Source: VRUE01 sp963819755 | GTDB taxonomy: Bacteria; Actinomycetota; Thermoleophilia; Solirubrobacterales; 70-9 | Length of the DNA: 64,000 nt | Reading direction: 5' to 3' | Assembly: GCA_963819755.1 (NCBI GenBank) | Contig: CAWFXB010000001.1 | Location: 806,001-870,000 of the forward strand | Part shown: piece by piece, positions 9,286 through 17,427 of the stretch | Position numbering within the stretch: position 1 is the stretch's first letter | Layout of the letters: every line of letters begins with the position of its first letter | The notes under the pieces: generated by a model | The model's database searches: none | Seen by the model: the letters and a program-made list of their open reading frames with translations, nothing else | What the model was told of the DNA's origin: nothing | Translations under genes and position numbers: made by a program

Positions 9286-10986
9286 CTATCCACCGGCACG
9301 TGCCTGGCGCACGGCGATCAACGGGCAGGGACTTGGGCCGCCGACCACGCCGTGGCGCTCCCAGACCGCATAGGGCCCGGCCTGACGGCGGAAGGTCAGC
9401 TGGCTGAACGGGGCGCGAGACGTGCCACTGGTGACGAAGAAGCGGATGCCGGCCGGCGGCCTCCCCCCCGCGGCGCTTGCCGGTTCGATGCAGACGCGAC
9501 CGCCACGCAGCTCCCAGGCGATGTAGCGGTCCCCCTGTTCGCCGGCGAGCAGGGGGTCGGGAGCCAGAACCAGGGTCGAGCCGCCGGCGAGCAGCGGGCG
9601 CAGGCCGGTGAGGGCGGGCGAGTAGGAGCTCGGCCCGACCGGCGCGTTGGCGAAGGCGAGCAGGGAACAGACGCCCGCCGCCGCCAGGTACAGCAGGGCG
9701 ACGGGCCGGCGCGACAGCGGCAGCAAGATTGCCAGGGCCGCCAACGGCGCGGCTACCTCGAGTGCCTTGGCGGACGTGTACGGAGTGCCCCCGATCCGCG
9801 CCGCGATGTAGAGGAGCGCCACGACAAGGACCCCGGTGAGAACCGTCGTCTCGCGCCGGCGCCAGCAGACGATCAGCCCGTATACGAACAGCAGTGCGGC
9901 GAAGGCGGCGCCGGCGAAGTAGGCAAGCGCCGGCGCCGCCCCACTGCCGGGCGACAAGCGGAAGTCGCCCGAAGGCCAGATCCCCAGCGCGGTGAAGGGC
10001 GAGACCTGGCCGAAGAGGTTGCCTAGGCCGGGGCCGTTGGGGTCAAAGGTCTCGAAGCTGTGGAAGTCGATCATCCGGCCCAGCTCGGGAAGGGCTCCGA
10101 CCAGGAAGACCAAGAGCGCCAGCAACAGCGGCCGAATCGGCAACGACCGCTCGAGCACCAGCCAGGTCAGGAGGATCCCGGCCAGCCAGATCAGGCCCGG
10201 AAAGCTGTAGGTGTAGACGGAGCCGATTGCGATGAGGGCGGCCGGAACGAAGCGCAGCGGGAGGTCGCGCCAGGTTCGGGTGCTCTCCCTCAGGGCGAGG
10301 ACGAAAGCGAGGACGAAGAGGGCCTGGATCACCTCCTTGAAGGCGCCTTGGGCGAAGTAGGAGGCAACTAGATATGGGAGGCCGACCAGGAGGGCGGCGG
10401 CGGTGCGGCGCCACCACGGCTGATCGGAGAAGGCCGCGAGGGCCGTCAGGGGGGCGATGACTGCCGCGGCGACGGTGAGGCCGTCGAAGCCTTGGACGAT
10501 GCCTATGCCCAGGCCCTTGTTGAGGGCCACGACGACCGAGTGCGGGCCGAGCGGATAGCCCTGGTGGAGCAGCTGCGAGCCAGCGCCGTGGGCGAGGCGG
10601 TCCGTCGCCAGCAGATGCTGGGACATGTCCGGGTTGAAGCCCGTGCCGAGGATGCCGAAGTGGCCTTCGACCGCAAAGGGCAGGGATGCCGCGAGCAGCG
10701 CCCCGATCGCGACCGGGAGCCCGGTTCGCAGTGCATCCCCCCCGGCCTCGATCCTGGCGCGCAGGTAGACCACCGCGACTAGCGTCAACACCAAGATGAG
10801 CACGGCGGAGACGACCCCGTGCCCCGGCATCCGCACGGTCGCCCAGCAGAGCGCACAGACCAGGGCCAGCCCGACGGCAGGCGCCAGCCATGACCACCGC
10901 CTGATCCCGCAGAGCCCGAGCACAGCCTGCCCAATCGCCAGCGAGGCGCCGCATACCGCCAAAACCGCTGCATAGGTCGCGATCAC
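9286..10986 (-). CDS. Large multi-pass membrane protein, unknown function
   Basis: The 566-residue protein consists mostly of hydrophobic helices, roughly 12-14 transmembrane segments, starting with AAVLAVCGASLAIGQAVLGL. It has a periplasmic-looking region around residues 120-150 containing GFNPDMSQHLLATDRLAHG, and a soluble C-terminus of about 100 residues with FFVTSG. The architecture recalls GT-C-type membrane glycosyltransferases of actinobacteria, and the early acidic-aromatic region would fit. No definite catalytic motif was recognised, so function is left open. It is divergent from the araC-like gene (25 bp gap). Codon use matches the neighbours. Confidence 0.7.
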   Translation of the reverse strand: MIATYAAVLAVCGASLAIGQAVLGLCGIRRWSWLAPAVGLALVCALCWATVRMPGHGVVSAVLILVLTLVAVVYLRARIEAGGDALRTGLPVAIGALLAASLPFAVEGHFGILGTGFNPDMSQHLLATDRLAHGAGSQLLHQGYPLGPHSVVVALNKGLGIGIVQGFDGLTVAAAVIAPLTALAAFSDQPWWRRTAAALLVGLPYLVASYFAQGAFKEVIQALFVLAFVLALRESTRTWRDLPLRFVPAALIAIGSVYTYSFPGLIWLAGILLTWLVLERSLPIRPLLLALLVFLVGALPELGRMIDFHSFETFDPNGPGLGNLFGQVSPFTALGIWPSGDFRLSPGSGAAPALAYFAGAAFAALLFVYGLIVCWRRRETTVLTGVLVVALLYIAARIGGTPYTSAKALEVAAPLAALAILLPLSRRPVALLYLAAAGVCSLLAFANAPVGPSSYSPALTGLRPLLAGGSTLVLAPDPLLAGEQGDRYIAWELRGGRVCIEPASAAGGRPPAGIRFFVTSGTSRAPFSQLTFRRQAGPYAVWERHGVVGGPSPCPLIAVRQARAGG

Positions 10987-11011
10987 AGGGCCGCGAGCCT
11001 AGACTGCCTGG

Positions 11012-11446
11012 ATGGTCCATGTCCCACCGGCAAGGCATCTCCTGCGCGCCAAGGACCTGGCCGACGCTCGTTACTACGAACCGCTTGGCGTCGACGATCT
11101 GGCCGCTGCCGCCGGTCTCTCACGCGCCCACTTCAGTCGCGAGTTCCGGCGCGCCTTCGGCGAGTCGCCACACGCCTACTTACTGACGCGCCGCCTCGAG
11201 CGCGCCGCCGCCCTGCTGCGCACCACCGACAACTCGGTTGCCGAGATCTGTCTGGCGGTCGGCCTGCAGAGCATCGGCTCCTTCACGACCAGCTTCAGCC
11301 GCACCTTCGGGCAGTCGCCAACCGCCTACCGCGCCTCCTTCCCTCCCGCGTCCGCCTACGTTCGCATCCCGGGCTGCGTCGTGCGCGCCTACGGCCGGCC
11401 TCAAAACCGCACGTTTCGAGAAGACAGCGGCAAGGCCCCCGCCTAG
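11012..11446 (+). CDS. Short AraC-family transcriptional regulator
   Basis: This 144-residue protein is essentially only the AraC DNA-binding unit. The first helix-turn-helix is GVDDLAAAAGLSRAHFSREFRRAFGESPHAYL (about residues 26-57). The second includes SVAEICLAVGLQSIGSFTTSFSRTFGQSPTAYR (about 74-106). There is no ligand-binding N-domain. It lies 40 bases upstream of the VOC gene in the same direction and probably controls it. Short AraC plus VOC pairs are frequent in actinobacteria. The inducer is unknown. Confidence 0.85.
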   Translation: MVHVPPARHLLRAKDLADARYYEPLGVDDLAAAAGLSRAHFSREFRRAFGESPHAYLLTRRLERAAALLRTTDNSVAEICLAVGLQSIGSFTTSFSRTFGQSPTAYRASFPPASAYVRIPGCVVRAYGRPQNRTFREDSGKAPA

Positions 11447-11486
11447 CATCGGCGACGACCTGTTTCCGTCGAGCAAGGAGAAACCG

Positions 11487-11915
11487 ATGATCAAGATCGC
11501 GAACGCGCAGCTTTGGGTCCACGACCAGGACGAGGCACTCGCCTTTTACACCGAGAAGGTCGGCATGGAGGTACGGGCCGACGTGACCCTTCCGGAGATG
11601 GACGACTTTCGCTGGCTCACCGTCGGGCCGGGCGGCCAGGAGGACGTCTCGATCACCCTGATGGCGATCCCAGGAGCGCCGGTGATGGACGAGGAGACCG
11701 CCGAGCAGGTCCGCACGGTGATGGCCAAGGGCTTCGCCGGCACCGTCTTCCTCACCACCGAGGACTGCCAGGCTTCTTACGAGGAGCTCAAGGGGCGGGG
11801 CGTCGAGTTCAGCGAGACGCCCGAAGAGCGTCCCTACGGGATCGACTCGGGCTTCCGCGACCCTTCCGGCAACAGCATCCGCCTCACCGAGGTTCGTCTG
11901 CCGGCGACGGTCTGA
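11487..11915 (+). CDS. VOC-family (glyoxalase/bleomycin-resistance fold) protein
   Basis: The 142-residue protein has two paired beta-alpha-beta-beta-beta modules. The first opens with IKIANAQLWVHDQDEALAFYTEKVGMEV; the second ends with GFRDPSGNSIRLTE, whose Glu is the usual metal ligand. An AAGGAG ribosome-binding site lies 6 bases before the ATG at 11487. It is probably co-transcribed with the short AraC regulator. Its 3' end overlaps the convergent cupin gene by 32 bases. Substrate unknown. Confidence 0.85.
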   Translation: MIKIANAQLWVHDQDEALAFYTEKVGMEVRADVTLPEMDDFRWLTVGPGGQEDVSITLMAIPGAPVMDEETAEQVRTVMAKGFAGTVFLTTEDCQASYEELKGRGVEFSETPEERPYGIDSGFRDPSGNSIRLTEVRLPATV

Positions 11916-12345
11916 ACTCGCCCCCGCCGAGCTCCGGCGGCAGGGCCCGCGGCCCCTCGGGATAGAGCGAGCGCAATGTCTCCTCGCTCATCTCGAGGGT
12001 GTTCGCGCCCTCGGGTGGCGCGCCGAAGATCAGCCAGAGTGCGTCCTCCTCGGTGTCGTTGAAGACCTGGCGCCTCGACTCGGGCTCGACCAGGAGCGAA
12101 TCCAGCGACCCGAGCTCGAGCGTCTCGTCGTCGACGCGAATCCGCCCCCTCCCCTCGAGCACCACGTACAGCTCCTCCGTTGCGAAGTGCCTGTGCAAGG
12201 TCGAGGCTTGCCCCGGCCGTAGGCGCCAGAGGCGTGCGCCCAGGCTGCCCGCCTCGAGCTGTTTACCGAGATCCATGTTGAGCACCCGCATCTGGTTCGA
12301 CTCGCGCCAGAAGGCCTCTCCGGCACGCAGCAATCGATAGGCCAT
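11884..12345 (-). CDS. Cupin-domain protein
   Basis: The 153-residue protein has one conserved cupin barrel. Motif 1 is seen in LHRHFATEELYVVLEGRGRI and motif 2 around SLLVEPESRRQVFNDTEE, where the His normally in motif 2 is not obvious. The ATG at 12345 has AAGGAGCC just upstream and starts MAYRLLRAGEAFW. It is preceded by tRNA-Val on the same strand and overlaps the VOC gene at its 3' end. Possibly a sugar or small-molecule binding cupin; function unknown. Confidence 0.8.
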   Translation of the reverse strand: MAYRLLRAGEAFWRESNQMRVLNMDLGKQLEAGSLGARLWRLRPGQASTLHRHFATEELYVVLEGRGRIRVDDETLELGSLDSLLVEPESRRQVFNDTEEDALWLIFGAPPEGANTLEMSEETLRSLYPEGPRALPPELGGGEFRPSPADEPR

Positions 12346-12373
12346 AGGCGGCTCCTTCCAGGGGATGACGAAG

Positions 12374-12446
12374 TGGGCGCTACTGGGCTCGAACCAGTGA
12401 CCTCCAGCTTGTCGAGCTGGCGCTCTCCCAACTGAGCTAAGCGCCC
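12374..12446 (-). tRNA. tRNA-Val (GAC)
   Basis: The cloverleaf reads acceptor GGGCGCT/AGCGCCC, D-arm GCTC...GAGC, anticodon stem CCAGC/GCTGG with loop TCGACAA, and T-arm ACTGG-TTCGAGC-CCAGT. The anticodon is GAC. Position 33 would be C rather than the near-universal U. CCA is not encoded. Confidence 0.9.
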
Positions 12447-12643
12447 CAGGCGGGAGAGCGGAATCTAGCAGCGAACGGCGGCCCTCAAGTCGCCGGTGCA
12501 AGCTGCCGATTCAACCGGTGCAACTTTCCAGCCTACGCAGTGTTTCTCTATTACAAGCCGCCAGCAGGGGGCGGCAAGCTTTAAAGCTCAAGGACCGACG
12601 AGCCAGCGACTTAGAACTCTCTGGTGGTACGTCCTTCGGAAAC

Positions 12644-12668
12644 AAAGGGCCCCGATTGGGGCCCTTTT
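12644..12668 (-). terminator. Intrinsic terminator after zwf
   Basis: A 10 bp perfect inverted repeat AAAGGGCCCC/GGGGCCCTTT with a 4-base loop lies 19 bases after the zwf stop. It has short T-runs on both strands and may act in both directions. The remaining bases between tRNA-Val and this hairpin show no convincing gene. Confidence 0.8.
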
Positions 12669-12686
12669 CCGTTCTCCTCCGGTGCC

Positions 12687-14162
12687 TTAGACGTGGCTGC
12701 TGGGCAGGTGCCAGCGACGCGGCTCGAGCAGGGCATCGATCGACTCCGGTCCCCACGAGCCGGGCTCGTAGGGCTCGACCGGGGGCGGTTCGTGCAGCAA
12801 CGGCTCGCTGACTTCCCAGAGACGCTCAATCGCCGCGGAATTGGTGAAGAAGGTGCGATCGCCGACCATCACGTCGTGAATCAGGCGCTCGTAGGGATCA
12901 AGCGCCTGCTCGGGGCCACCGAAGCTGTCGTCATAGCTGAAGCGCATGTGCGCTTGGCCAAGCCGCAACTCCGGGCCGGGGACCTTGGCGAGGAAGGAGC
13001 TGGAAACGCTGCCAGGCTCGCCCAGCTCGAAGGTGAGGTGGTCGCAGCCGAAGGACTCCGCGACGTGCGCGCAGTCGACGGGAAACATCCGCCGTGGGGG
13101 CTCCCTGAACGCAATGGTCACCAGATGACGGCTCGCGGCAAGGCGCTTGCCGGATCGCAGGTAGAAAGGAACCCCAGCCCAGCGCCAGTTGTCGACGCGA
13201 GCGCGCAGCGCTACGAAGGTCTCGGTGTCGGAGTCTGGCGCCACTCCGTCCTCTTCGCGGTAACCGATGTACTGGCCGCGGATTGCCTCGGCCGGGCGCA
13301 ACGGCTGCATCGCGTCGAAGACCTTCTGCCGCTCCCACATCAGCGTCTTGGCGCTCATCGAGACCGGCGGCTCCATCGCGACGAAACCGAGCACCTGGAA
13401 CAGATGGGTGACGACCATGTCCCGAAACGCTCCAGTCTGCTCGTAGAAACCGGCTCGCATGCCAATCGAAAGCGTCTCCGGAACGTCGATCTGGACGTGG
13501 TCGATGTGGTTGCGGTTCCAGACCGGCTCGAACATGCCGTTGGCGAACCGCATCGCCAGCAGGTTCTGCACCGCCTCCCGGCCCAAGTAGTGATCGATGC
13601 GGAAGATCTGCTCCTCCTCGAAGACCTCGTGGAGGCAGGTGTCCAGCTCCCGGGCCGAAGAGAGATCGGTGCCGAACGGCTTCTCGAGGATGACCCGGGC
13701 GCCCGCTCCGAGCCCGCTCTGTCCCAGCCCCCCGATGACTTCCGCATGAGCGTTGGGGGGCAACGAGAGATAATGCAGCAGCTTCGCCCCCTCGCCCAGT
13801 TCCTCCCTCGCCCGGCCCACCTCCTCGTGCAGAGCGCCGAAGCCATCGCCGGTCGCGGCGAACCTGAGCGAAGCGGCGAAGCGCTCCCACTCGCCGGCCG
13901 AGGGCGGCTCGTGGCACTCATCGTCCAGCGCTTCGCGCGCGAGCTCGACGAACGCCTCTTGGCCGAGCTCGCCCCGGGAGACGCCGACGATTACGAAGCG
14001 CTCGGGCATCAGCCCCGCCTCGGTCAGTCGGAACATGCCCGGGATGAGCTTCCGCTTCGCCAGGTCACCGGTCGCGCCGAAGAGGACGATGACGTGATTG
14101 TCGGGGATGGTGGGCGCCCCGGCCACGGCCGGCGCATCTGCCAGTTCAACGGCCATCGACAT
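12687..14162 (-). CDS. zwf: Glucose-6-phosphate 1-dehydrogenase
   Basis: It oxidises glucose-6-phosphate to 6-phosphogluconolactone with NADP+, feeding the pentose phosphate pathway. The 491-residue length is normal. The N-terminal coenzyme motif is VLFGATGDLAKRKLIP (about 26-41). The substrate site RIDHYLGREAVQN carries the catalytic His region, and EKPFGTD is also conserved. The ATG at 14162 was taken; an ATG two codons later is equally possible. It sits alone, without tal, tkt or pgl, and is followed by a strong terminator. The 44 bp tRNA-Cys end repeat begins 37 bases upstream. Confidence 0.95.
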   Translation of the reverse strand: MSMAVELADAPAVAGAPTIPDNHVIVLFGATGDLAKRKLIPGMFRLTEAGLMPERFVIVGVSRGELGQEAFVELAREALDDECHEPPSAGEWERFAASLRFAATGDGFGALHEEVGRAREELGEGAKLLHYLSLPPNAHAEVIGGLGQSGLGAGARVILEKPFGTDLSSARELDTCLHEVFEEEQIFRIDHYLGREAVQNLLAMRFANGMFEPVWNRNHIDHVQIDVPETLSIGMRAGFYEQTGAFRDMVVTHLFQVLGFVAMEPPVSMSAKTLMWERQKVFDAMQPLRPAEAIRGQYIGYREEDGVAPDSDTETFVALRARVDNWRWAGVPFYLRSGKRLAASRHLVTIAFREPPRRMFPVDCAHVAESFGCDHLTFELGEPGSVSSSFLAKVPGPELRLGQAHMRFSYDDSFGGPEQALDPYERLIHDVMVGDRTFFTNSAAIERLWEVSEPLLHEPPPVEPYEPGSWGPESIDALLEPRRWHLPSSHV

Positions 14163-14199
14163 CAGCCTGACAGAGCTATCCCATCGACGGCTCGTCGTA

Positions 14200-14243
14200 A
14201 AGGCGCCTACCGGAATCGAACCGGTGTAAACGGCTTTGCAGGC
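14200..14243 (-). repeat. Left attachment repeat (tRNA-Cys 3' half duplicate)
   Basis: It is identical over 44 bases to 16025-16068 and includes the T-arm, the acceptor 3' strand and the anticodon loop region of tRNA-Cys, but no 5' half. It marks the left end of the integrated element. Confidence 0.9.
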
Positions 14244-14291
14244 AGGACCGTCGCCGTCAATCTGGCTTGTTCAAGCGGTTTTGCTGCTCAG

Positions 14292-14312
14292 GGTGCCAGT
14301 CGGGGTGCCAGT
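14292..14312 (+). repeat. Paired GGTGCCAGT repeats, left arm
   Basis: Two copies of GGTGCCAGT are spaced 12 bases apart (14292-14300, 14304-14312). The same pair occurs inverted at 15883-15902. Their position just inside each end suggests arm-type integrase binding sites. Confidence 0.6.
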
Positions 14313-14321
14313 GCACCCGCC

Positions 14322-14729
14322 TCAGCGATCCGTGACCAGATTCGGCGGGTGTTTGTAGTGGCTCCGCTCCGTGTAGGACCAGTGGTCGCCTGGCTGCTGG
14401 CTCTCCATCTTCTCCACGTGCTTGTGGACGATGTTCTGCTTGGCCTTCTCAACGGCACCGCCCTTTAGCTCTTTCCGCACCATGATCCACGCGATGGCGT
14501 AGCGATCCCAGCCGAAACCGCTTGCGTCTTCGATGATCGTCAGGTCCAGCGTGGCGAACGTCCACGGCGGATCGACCTTGTTGCCGATCTCCTTGACGAG
14601 GTCGGAATCCGGCCGCTTACCGCCCAGCCCGAGATCGGCAACCGGTACAGCGTCGAAGCCGCGGCCCTGCAAGCCCGCGACAAGGATGGGAGCTGACAGA
14701 TGATCCTCCAGAACAAGTGTCGCCCCCAC
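14322..14729 (-). CDS. VapC45-like PIN-fold toxin
   Basis: This 135-residue protein is the likely toxin, an RNase of the PIN-like (VapC45/DUF5615-related) group. The N-terminal LVLEDHLSAPILVAGLQGRGFD resembles the DxNLSP-type start of such proteins. Acidic residues recur in the predicted sheet: KRPDSDLVKEI and FATLDLTIIEDASGFGWDRY. Length and partner match Mycobacterium tuberculosis Rv2019 (about 138 aa) as remembered from the family. The GTG start at 14729 follows an AGGGGG stretch; the antitoxin stop is 21 bases upstream. It lies inside the tRNA-Cys element, which supports a stabilisation role. No alignment was run. Confidence 0.7.
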   Translation of the reverse strand: MGATLVLEDHLSAPILVAGLQGRGFDAVPVADLGLGGKRPDSDLVKEIGNKVDPPWTFATLDLTIIEDASGFGWDRYAIAWIMVRKELKGGAVEKAKQNIVHKHVEKMESQQPGDHWSYTERSHYKHPPNLVTDR

Positions 14730-14750
14730 CCGGCACTCGCCCCCTGTCGC

Positions 14751-15464
14751 TCAGGCAGCAGCAGCGTGTTGTCGGCGATCGGCAAGTCGCGCCGCTGCAC
14801 TGGCCCACTCGATGCAATCGTGCACGCCCCGATCGGGGAGTTCGTACTGGTCGTGCAGAATCTCGCGCCCTTCCTCATCCGCCGCAATCAGGGCGACGTG
14901 GCGCACAGACCAGCGCGTCCCCGCAAGGGTCGGCTGCCCACCCAGGAGCCCCGGCTCCACTTCGATCTGCTTCAGCCGCAGCTCCCGTGCGATCCAACCT
15001 CCTGACCGGAGGACATCCCCTATCGCCAACCAGAACTCCGGCTTGAAGGCGAACTGGTCATACCCATGAGTGACGTCCAGATACCCCTCCTGGCGATTCT
15101 TGAGGACGATGGAGCCGTGGTCGTGCTCGGTGTCAACAGTGGTGCGGCCCAGGCCGATCTTGGAGCGGCTCAAGGGCCATGCAGCGTGCTTCTTGCCTGC
15201 CCGCTCGTCCTCCCTGCGGGCGCCCTCAATTGCGTTGTGAATCTGCTTGTAGGTGAAGCCTTCGTCGAGCAGCCAGCGCACCGCTATCGCCTCCGCGGCG
15301 TCGAAGAAGCTGTAGAGGTTGCTCGGCAGCCCCTTCGAGACCGTAGGCTGGATCAGGTCGTTGCGTGCCCACTGCCCAATCGTGTTGCCGCTCACCCCGG
15401 CGAGTGCCCCGAGGCGCCGTGGCGTGTAGACCGCCTGGGAAGTGAAATCGAAGTCCAGGGCCAT
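14751..15464 (-). CDS. VapB45-like antitoxin (MerR-type HTH plus DUF433)
   Basis: The 237-residue protein has two parts. Residues about 13-75 form a MerR-like helix-turn-helix (YTPRRLGALAGVSGNTIGQWARNDLI). Residues about 170-225 match DUF433 (LAGTRWSVRHVALIAADEEGREI). This two-domain arrangement and the length fit VapB45 (Rv2018, about 239 aa), which neutralises VapC45 and represses the operon. The gene starts 2 bases after the stop of the integrase remnant and is upstream of the toxin, the usual antitoxin-first order. A short poly-Ala tail ends the protein. Confidence 0.75.
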   Translation of the reverse strand: MALDFDFTSQAVYTPRRLGALAGVSGNTIGQWARNDLIQPTVSKGLPSNLYSFFDAAEAIAVRWLLDEGFTYKQIHNAIEGARREDERAGKKHAAWPLSRSKIGLGRTTVDTEHDHGSIVLKNRQEGYLDVTHGYDQFAFKPEFWLAIGDVLRSGGWIARELRLKQIEVEPGLLGGQPTLAGTRWSVRHVALIAADEEGREILHDQYELPDRGVHDCIEWASAAARLADRRQHAAAA

Positions 15465-15466
15465 AT

Positions 15467-15905
15467 TCAGATCATATTCTTTCCCTGCAAACCGACCATT
15501 TCCCCCTTGTCAGCGGCTCGTACCTGCTCCTCAGCGTACTGGTGATCGTGGCGGAGGAAGCTATCCAGCAGCGCGGCCGCCTCGGCTGCTGTGCCCGGCA
15601 TCAGATGCCCATAGAGGTCGAAAGTCACCTTTATCGAGCTGTGGGCCCATGAACGTGGACAGCGCCTTGGCGTTGACCCCCGCAGCGATCATGAACGAGG
15701 CGTAGGTGTGGCGAGCTTGGTGCAGCCGCAGGCGGTCAGGCAGCCCGGCCGCATTCCAGGCGGCGTCGGCGCGGCGATACAGGCTCGCGGCGTGGAACGG
15801 CTGGCCGTTGTTGCCGAACACCAACGCGTCGTCGGCCGCTTCCCTTCAACGCATCCGGTGATCGAGCAGCAGATCGCGGAGCACTGGCACCCGACTGGCA
15901 CCCGA
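15467..15905 (-). pseudogene. Tyrosine integrase remnant (C-terminal catalytic part only)
   Basis: Conceptual reading gives VPVLRDLLLDHRM, then an in-frame TGA, then ALVFGNNGQPF, RLHQARHTYASFMIAAGV (the HxxR block) and TFMG. A one-base insertion in the GGGCCCAC run near 15645 breaks the frame. After it, HSSIKVTFDLYGHLMPG supplies the second His and the catalytic Tyr. The N-terminal half is missing, its place taken directly by the GGTGCCAGT repeats, so an internal deletion removed it. At least one stop and one frameshift make it non-functional, unless the indel is an assembly error. Confidence 0.8.
15883..15902 (-). repeat. Paired GGTGCCAGT repeats, right arm (inverted)
   Basis: Two minus-strand copies of GGTGCCAGT (15883-15891, 15894-15902) mirror the pair at the left end of the element. 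Confidence 0.6.
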
Positions 15906-16024
15906 GAAAAGCTCTGACGAGCAACAAGTCGCGCCCGTTCGCAACCGGAATCAGCCGAGTTCAACCGGATCGCCGAAACCGCCGCAATCGGCTCCGTAGA
16001 GCCGAAAACAGCGGATTTGCAGGT

Positions 16025-16068
16025 AAGGCGCCTACCGGAATCGAACCGGTGTAAACGGCTTTGCAGGC
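16025..16068 (-). repeat. Right attachment repeat inside tRNA-Cys
   Basis: It is identical to 14200-14243. This copy is part of the intact tRNA-Cys gene, so integration left the tRNA functional. Confidence 0.9.
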
Positions 16069-16096
16069 CGCTGCGTAGCCACTCCGCCAAGGCGCC
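16026..16096 (-). tRNA. tRNA-Cys (GCA)
   Basis: Acceptor GGCGCCT/AGGCGCC, anticodon stem GCGGC/GCCGT with loop CTGCAAA (anticodon GCA) and T-arm ACCGG-TTCGATT-CCGGT are present. It is the host attachment site of the element to its left. CCA is not encoded. Confidence 0.93.
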
Positions 16097-16126
16097 GACG
16101 AGGGCTAAGCCTAGCGGCGGTCGTGC

Positions 16127-17290
16127 CTACGGGGCCGCCATATCGGGGGTTGCCGAGCGGGGCTCGGCCCTGGCGTCGTCCACCGCGACTCCGACGAGAA
16201 CGGCGGTCGCAGCGGTGACCGCGACGGCGAGGCTGAAGGGTGCGGTGGCCAGGGCGAGGACCAGCAACGCCGCGCAGGCCAAGATCCTGGACCCCGGCAG
16301 GCGGCCGGTCGCCCCGCGCATGAACGCCGACTGGGCAAGCAGGAAGATCGCCGGCCCGCCGAAGACGAGCAGGCTGACGTCGAAGCTGATCGATCCACCG
16401 GGGTCGGCGATCGCCAGCTCGTCGCCTACGGCGATCGCGATGATGCCGATCACCATCAGGATCAGCGTGTAGTTGCCGAGGCCGACGATGCGCGAGGGCT
16501 TCTCTGCCTCCTGCACCGCCCGTACGCCGATCTCCTCCGCGCGGTGGAAGTAGCACCACCAGAGGGCGACCGAGCCGGTGAAGGCGACGGCGAGGACGAA
16601 GAGCCTGCCGGCCGCGACCTCCTGCCCGGCGAAGGCGTTGCCGAGGGTGAGGACCGTCTCGCCGAGGGCGATCAGGAAGAAGAGGCGGAAGCGCTCGAGG
16701 AGATGCTCGGCATAGATCTGACTGTCCGAGCTGAAAGGGCTTTTCCGGCCGGGCAGCGGGTGCCCGGCGATCACGCCGCCATAGGTGATCAGCGTTGCCG
16801 CCGCCCACAGAGCGAGCCGGGCGCTACTGCCGACGGCGATACCGGCGATCCAGAGCGGCGCGGTGCCGATCTCCCAGACCAGAGCATTGGCGAAGTGCAT
16901 ATGGAGGCGATGACCTCGAAAGGCCACGACCGCAAACGCGGTGCGACCTATCTGGATCGAGAGGTAGCCGATCACGAACAACCCGGCGCGGTCGCCAAAT
17001 GCCTCCGAGACCGAGGTCGACATGACCAGACTGGCAAACATCAGGCAGAGCAGGAGCAGCCTGACCGGCTGACGATCGGCGTCGAGCCAGTTCGACGTCC
17101 ACACGGTCATGAACCACGCGTACATCACCGCGAGCGTGAGGACCAGGGTCTCGGCCATGCCCCGGGCATCGACGTGACCGAGCAGGTGATGCGCAAGCTG
17201 GCTGACGGTGAAGACGTAGACGAGGTCGAAGAACAGCTCCAGCGGAGTGACGGATCTCGCCACTTCGCGCGGACGGACAAGCGACGGCAT
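16127..17290 (-). CDS. Low temperature requirement protein A (LtrA) family membrane protein
   Basis: The 387-residue integral membrane protein has about 10-12 hydrophobic helices. The family signature is at the N-terminus: VTPLELFFDLVYVFTVSQLAHHL (about 15-37). Internal HLLERFRLFFLIALGETVL and WWCYFHRAEE are also conserved. The biochemical role is not established; the family was named from a Listeria mutant. The ATG at 17290 (MPSLVRPREV) was chosen, since upstream codons run into non-coding sequence. It is followed by tRNA-Cys on the same strand. Confidence 0.88.
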   Translation of the reverse strand: MPSLVRPREVARSVTPLELFFDLVYVFTVSQLAHHLLGHVDARGMAETLVLTLAVMYAWFMTVWTSNWLDADRQPVRLLLLCLMFASLVMSTSVSEAFGDRAGLFVIGYLSIQIGRTAFAVVAFRGHRLHMHFANALVWEIGTAPLWIAGIAVGSSARLALWAAATLITYGGVIAGHPLPGRKSPFSSDSQIYAEHLLERFRLFFLIALGETVLTLGNAFAGQEVAAGRLFVLAVAFTGSVALWWCYFHRAEEIGVRAVQEAEKPSRIVGLGNYTLILMVIGIIAIAVGDELAIADPGGSISFDVSLLVFGGPAIFLLAQSAFMRGATGRLPGSRILACAALLVLALATAPFSLAVAVTAATAVLVGVAVDDARAEPRSATPDMAAP

Positions 17291-17310
17291 CGCGATAGCG
17301 GACCAGCGAC

Positions 17311-17391
17311 CTAGAGCTTGTGCGCCTTGACGGCGGTGCCGTAGGCGCAGATCTCGTACCCCGGCAGGTCGTTGGTGGCGACGATGGTCAA
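17311..17391 (-). pseudogene. YbjQ/UPF0145 remnant with an internal deletion
   Basis: Reading from a TTG at 17391 gives a short peptide with VATNDLPGYEI, like the family N-terminus, joined directly to EICAYGTAVKAHKL, like the family C-terminus, then a TAG at 17311. The roughly 80 central residues are gone, and the join falls in the shared Glu-Ile codons. The piece abuts a tRNA 3'-end fragment. Identification rests on remembered family motifs. Confidence 0.6.
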
Positions 17392-17427
17392 AAGCGGCTG
17401 AAGGGATTCGAACCCTCGACCTTCTGC
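17392..17427 (-). repeat. tRNA 3'-end fragment, copy 1
   Basis: On the minus strand it reads GCAGAAGGTCGAGGG, then TTCGAATCCCTTCAGCCGCTT, a T-arm plus acceptor 3' strand with no 5' half of a tRNA. Near-identical fragments occur at 34371, 43241 and 51482, all on the same strand. The 296 bases from here to the recombinase hold the 12 bp palindrome CGCAAATTTGCG at 17471-17482 and no convincing gene. Confidence 0.75.

Larger units (their letters stand above)
14200..16068. mobile_element. Degraded integrated element at tRNA-Cys carrying a VapBC45-like pair
   Basis: A perfect 44 bp direct repeat (14200-14243 and 16025-16068) consists of the 3' half of tRNA-Cys. The intact tRNA covers the right copy, so the element entered at the tRNA 3' end and duplicated it. 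Inside are a two-gene toxin-antitoxin module and the C-terminal remains of a tyrosine integrase. Paired GGTGCCAGT repeats near each end (14292-14312, and inverted at 15883-15902) look like integrase arm-binding sites. At 1.87 kb the element is far shorter than a working integrative element and has lost most of its integrase. Confidence 0.8.

Noticed and set aside
14751..15464. Phage excisionase or MerR regulator of the integrase
   Set aside because: The C-terminal DUF433 domain and the downstream PIN-like partner fit an antitoxin better.
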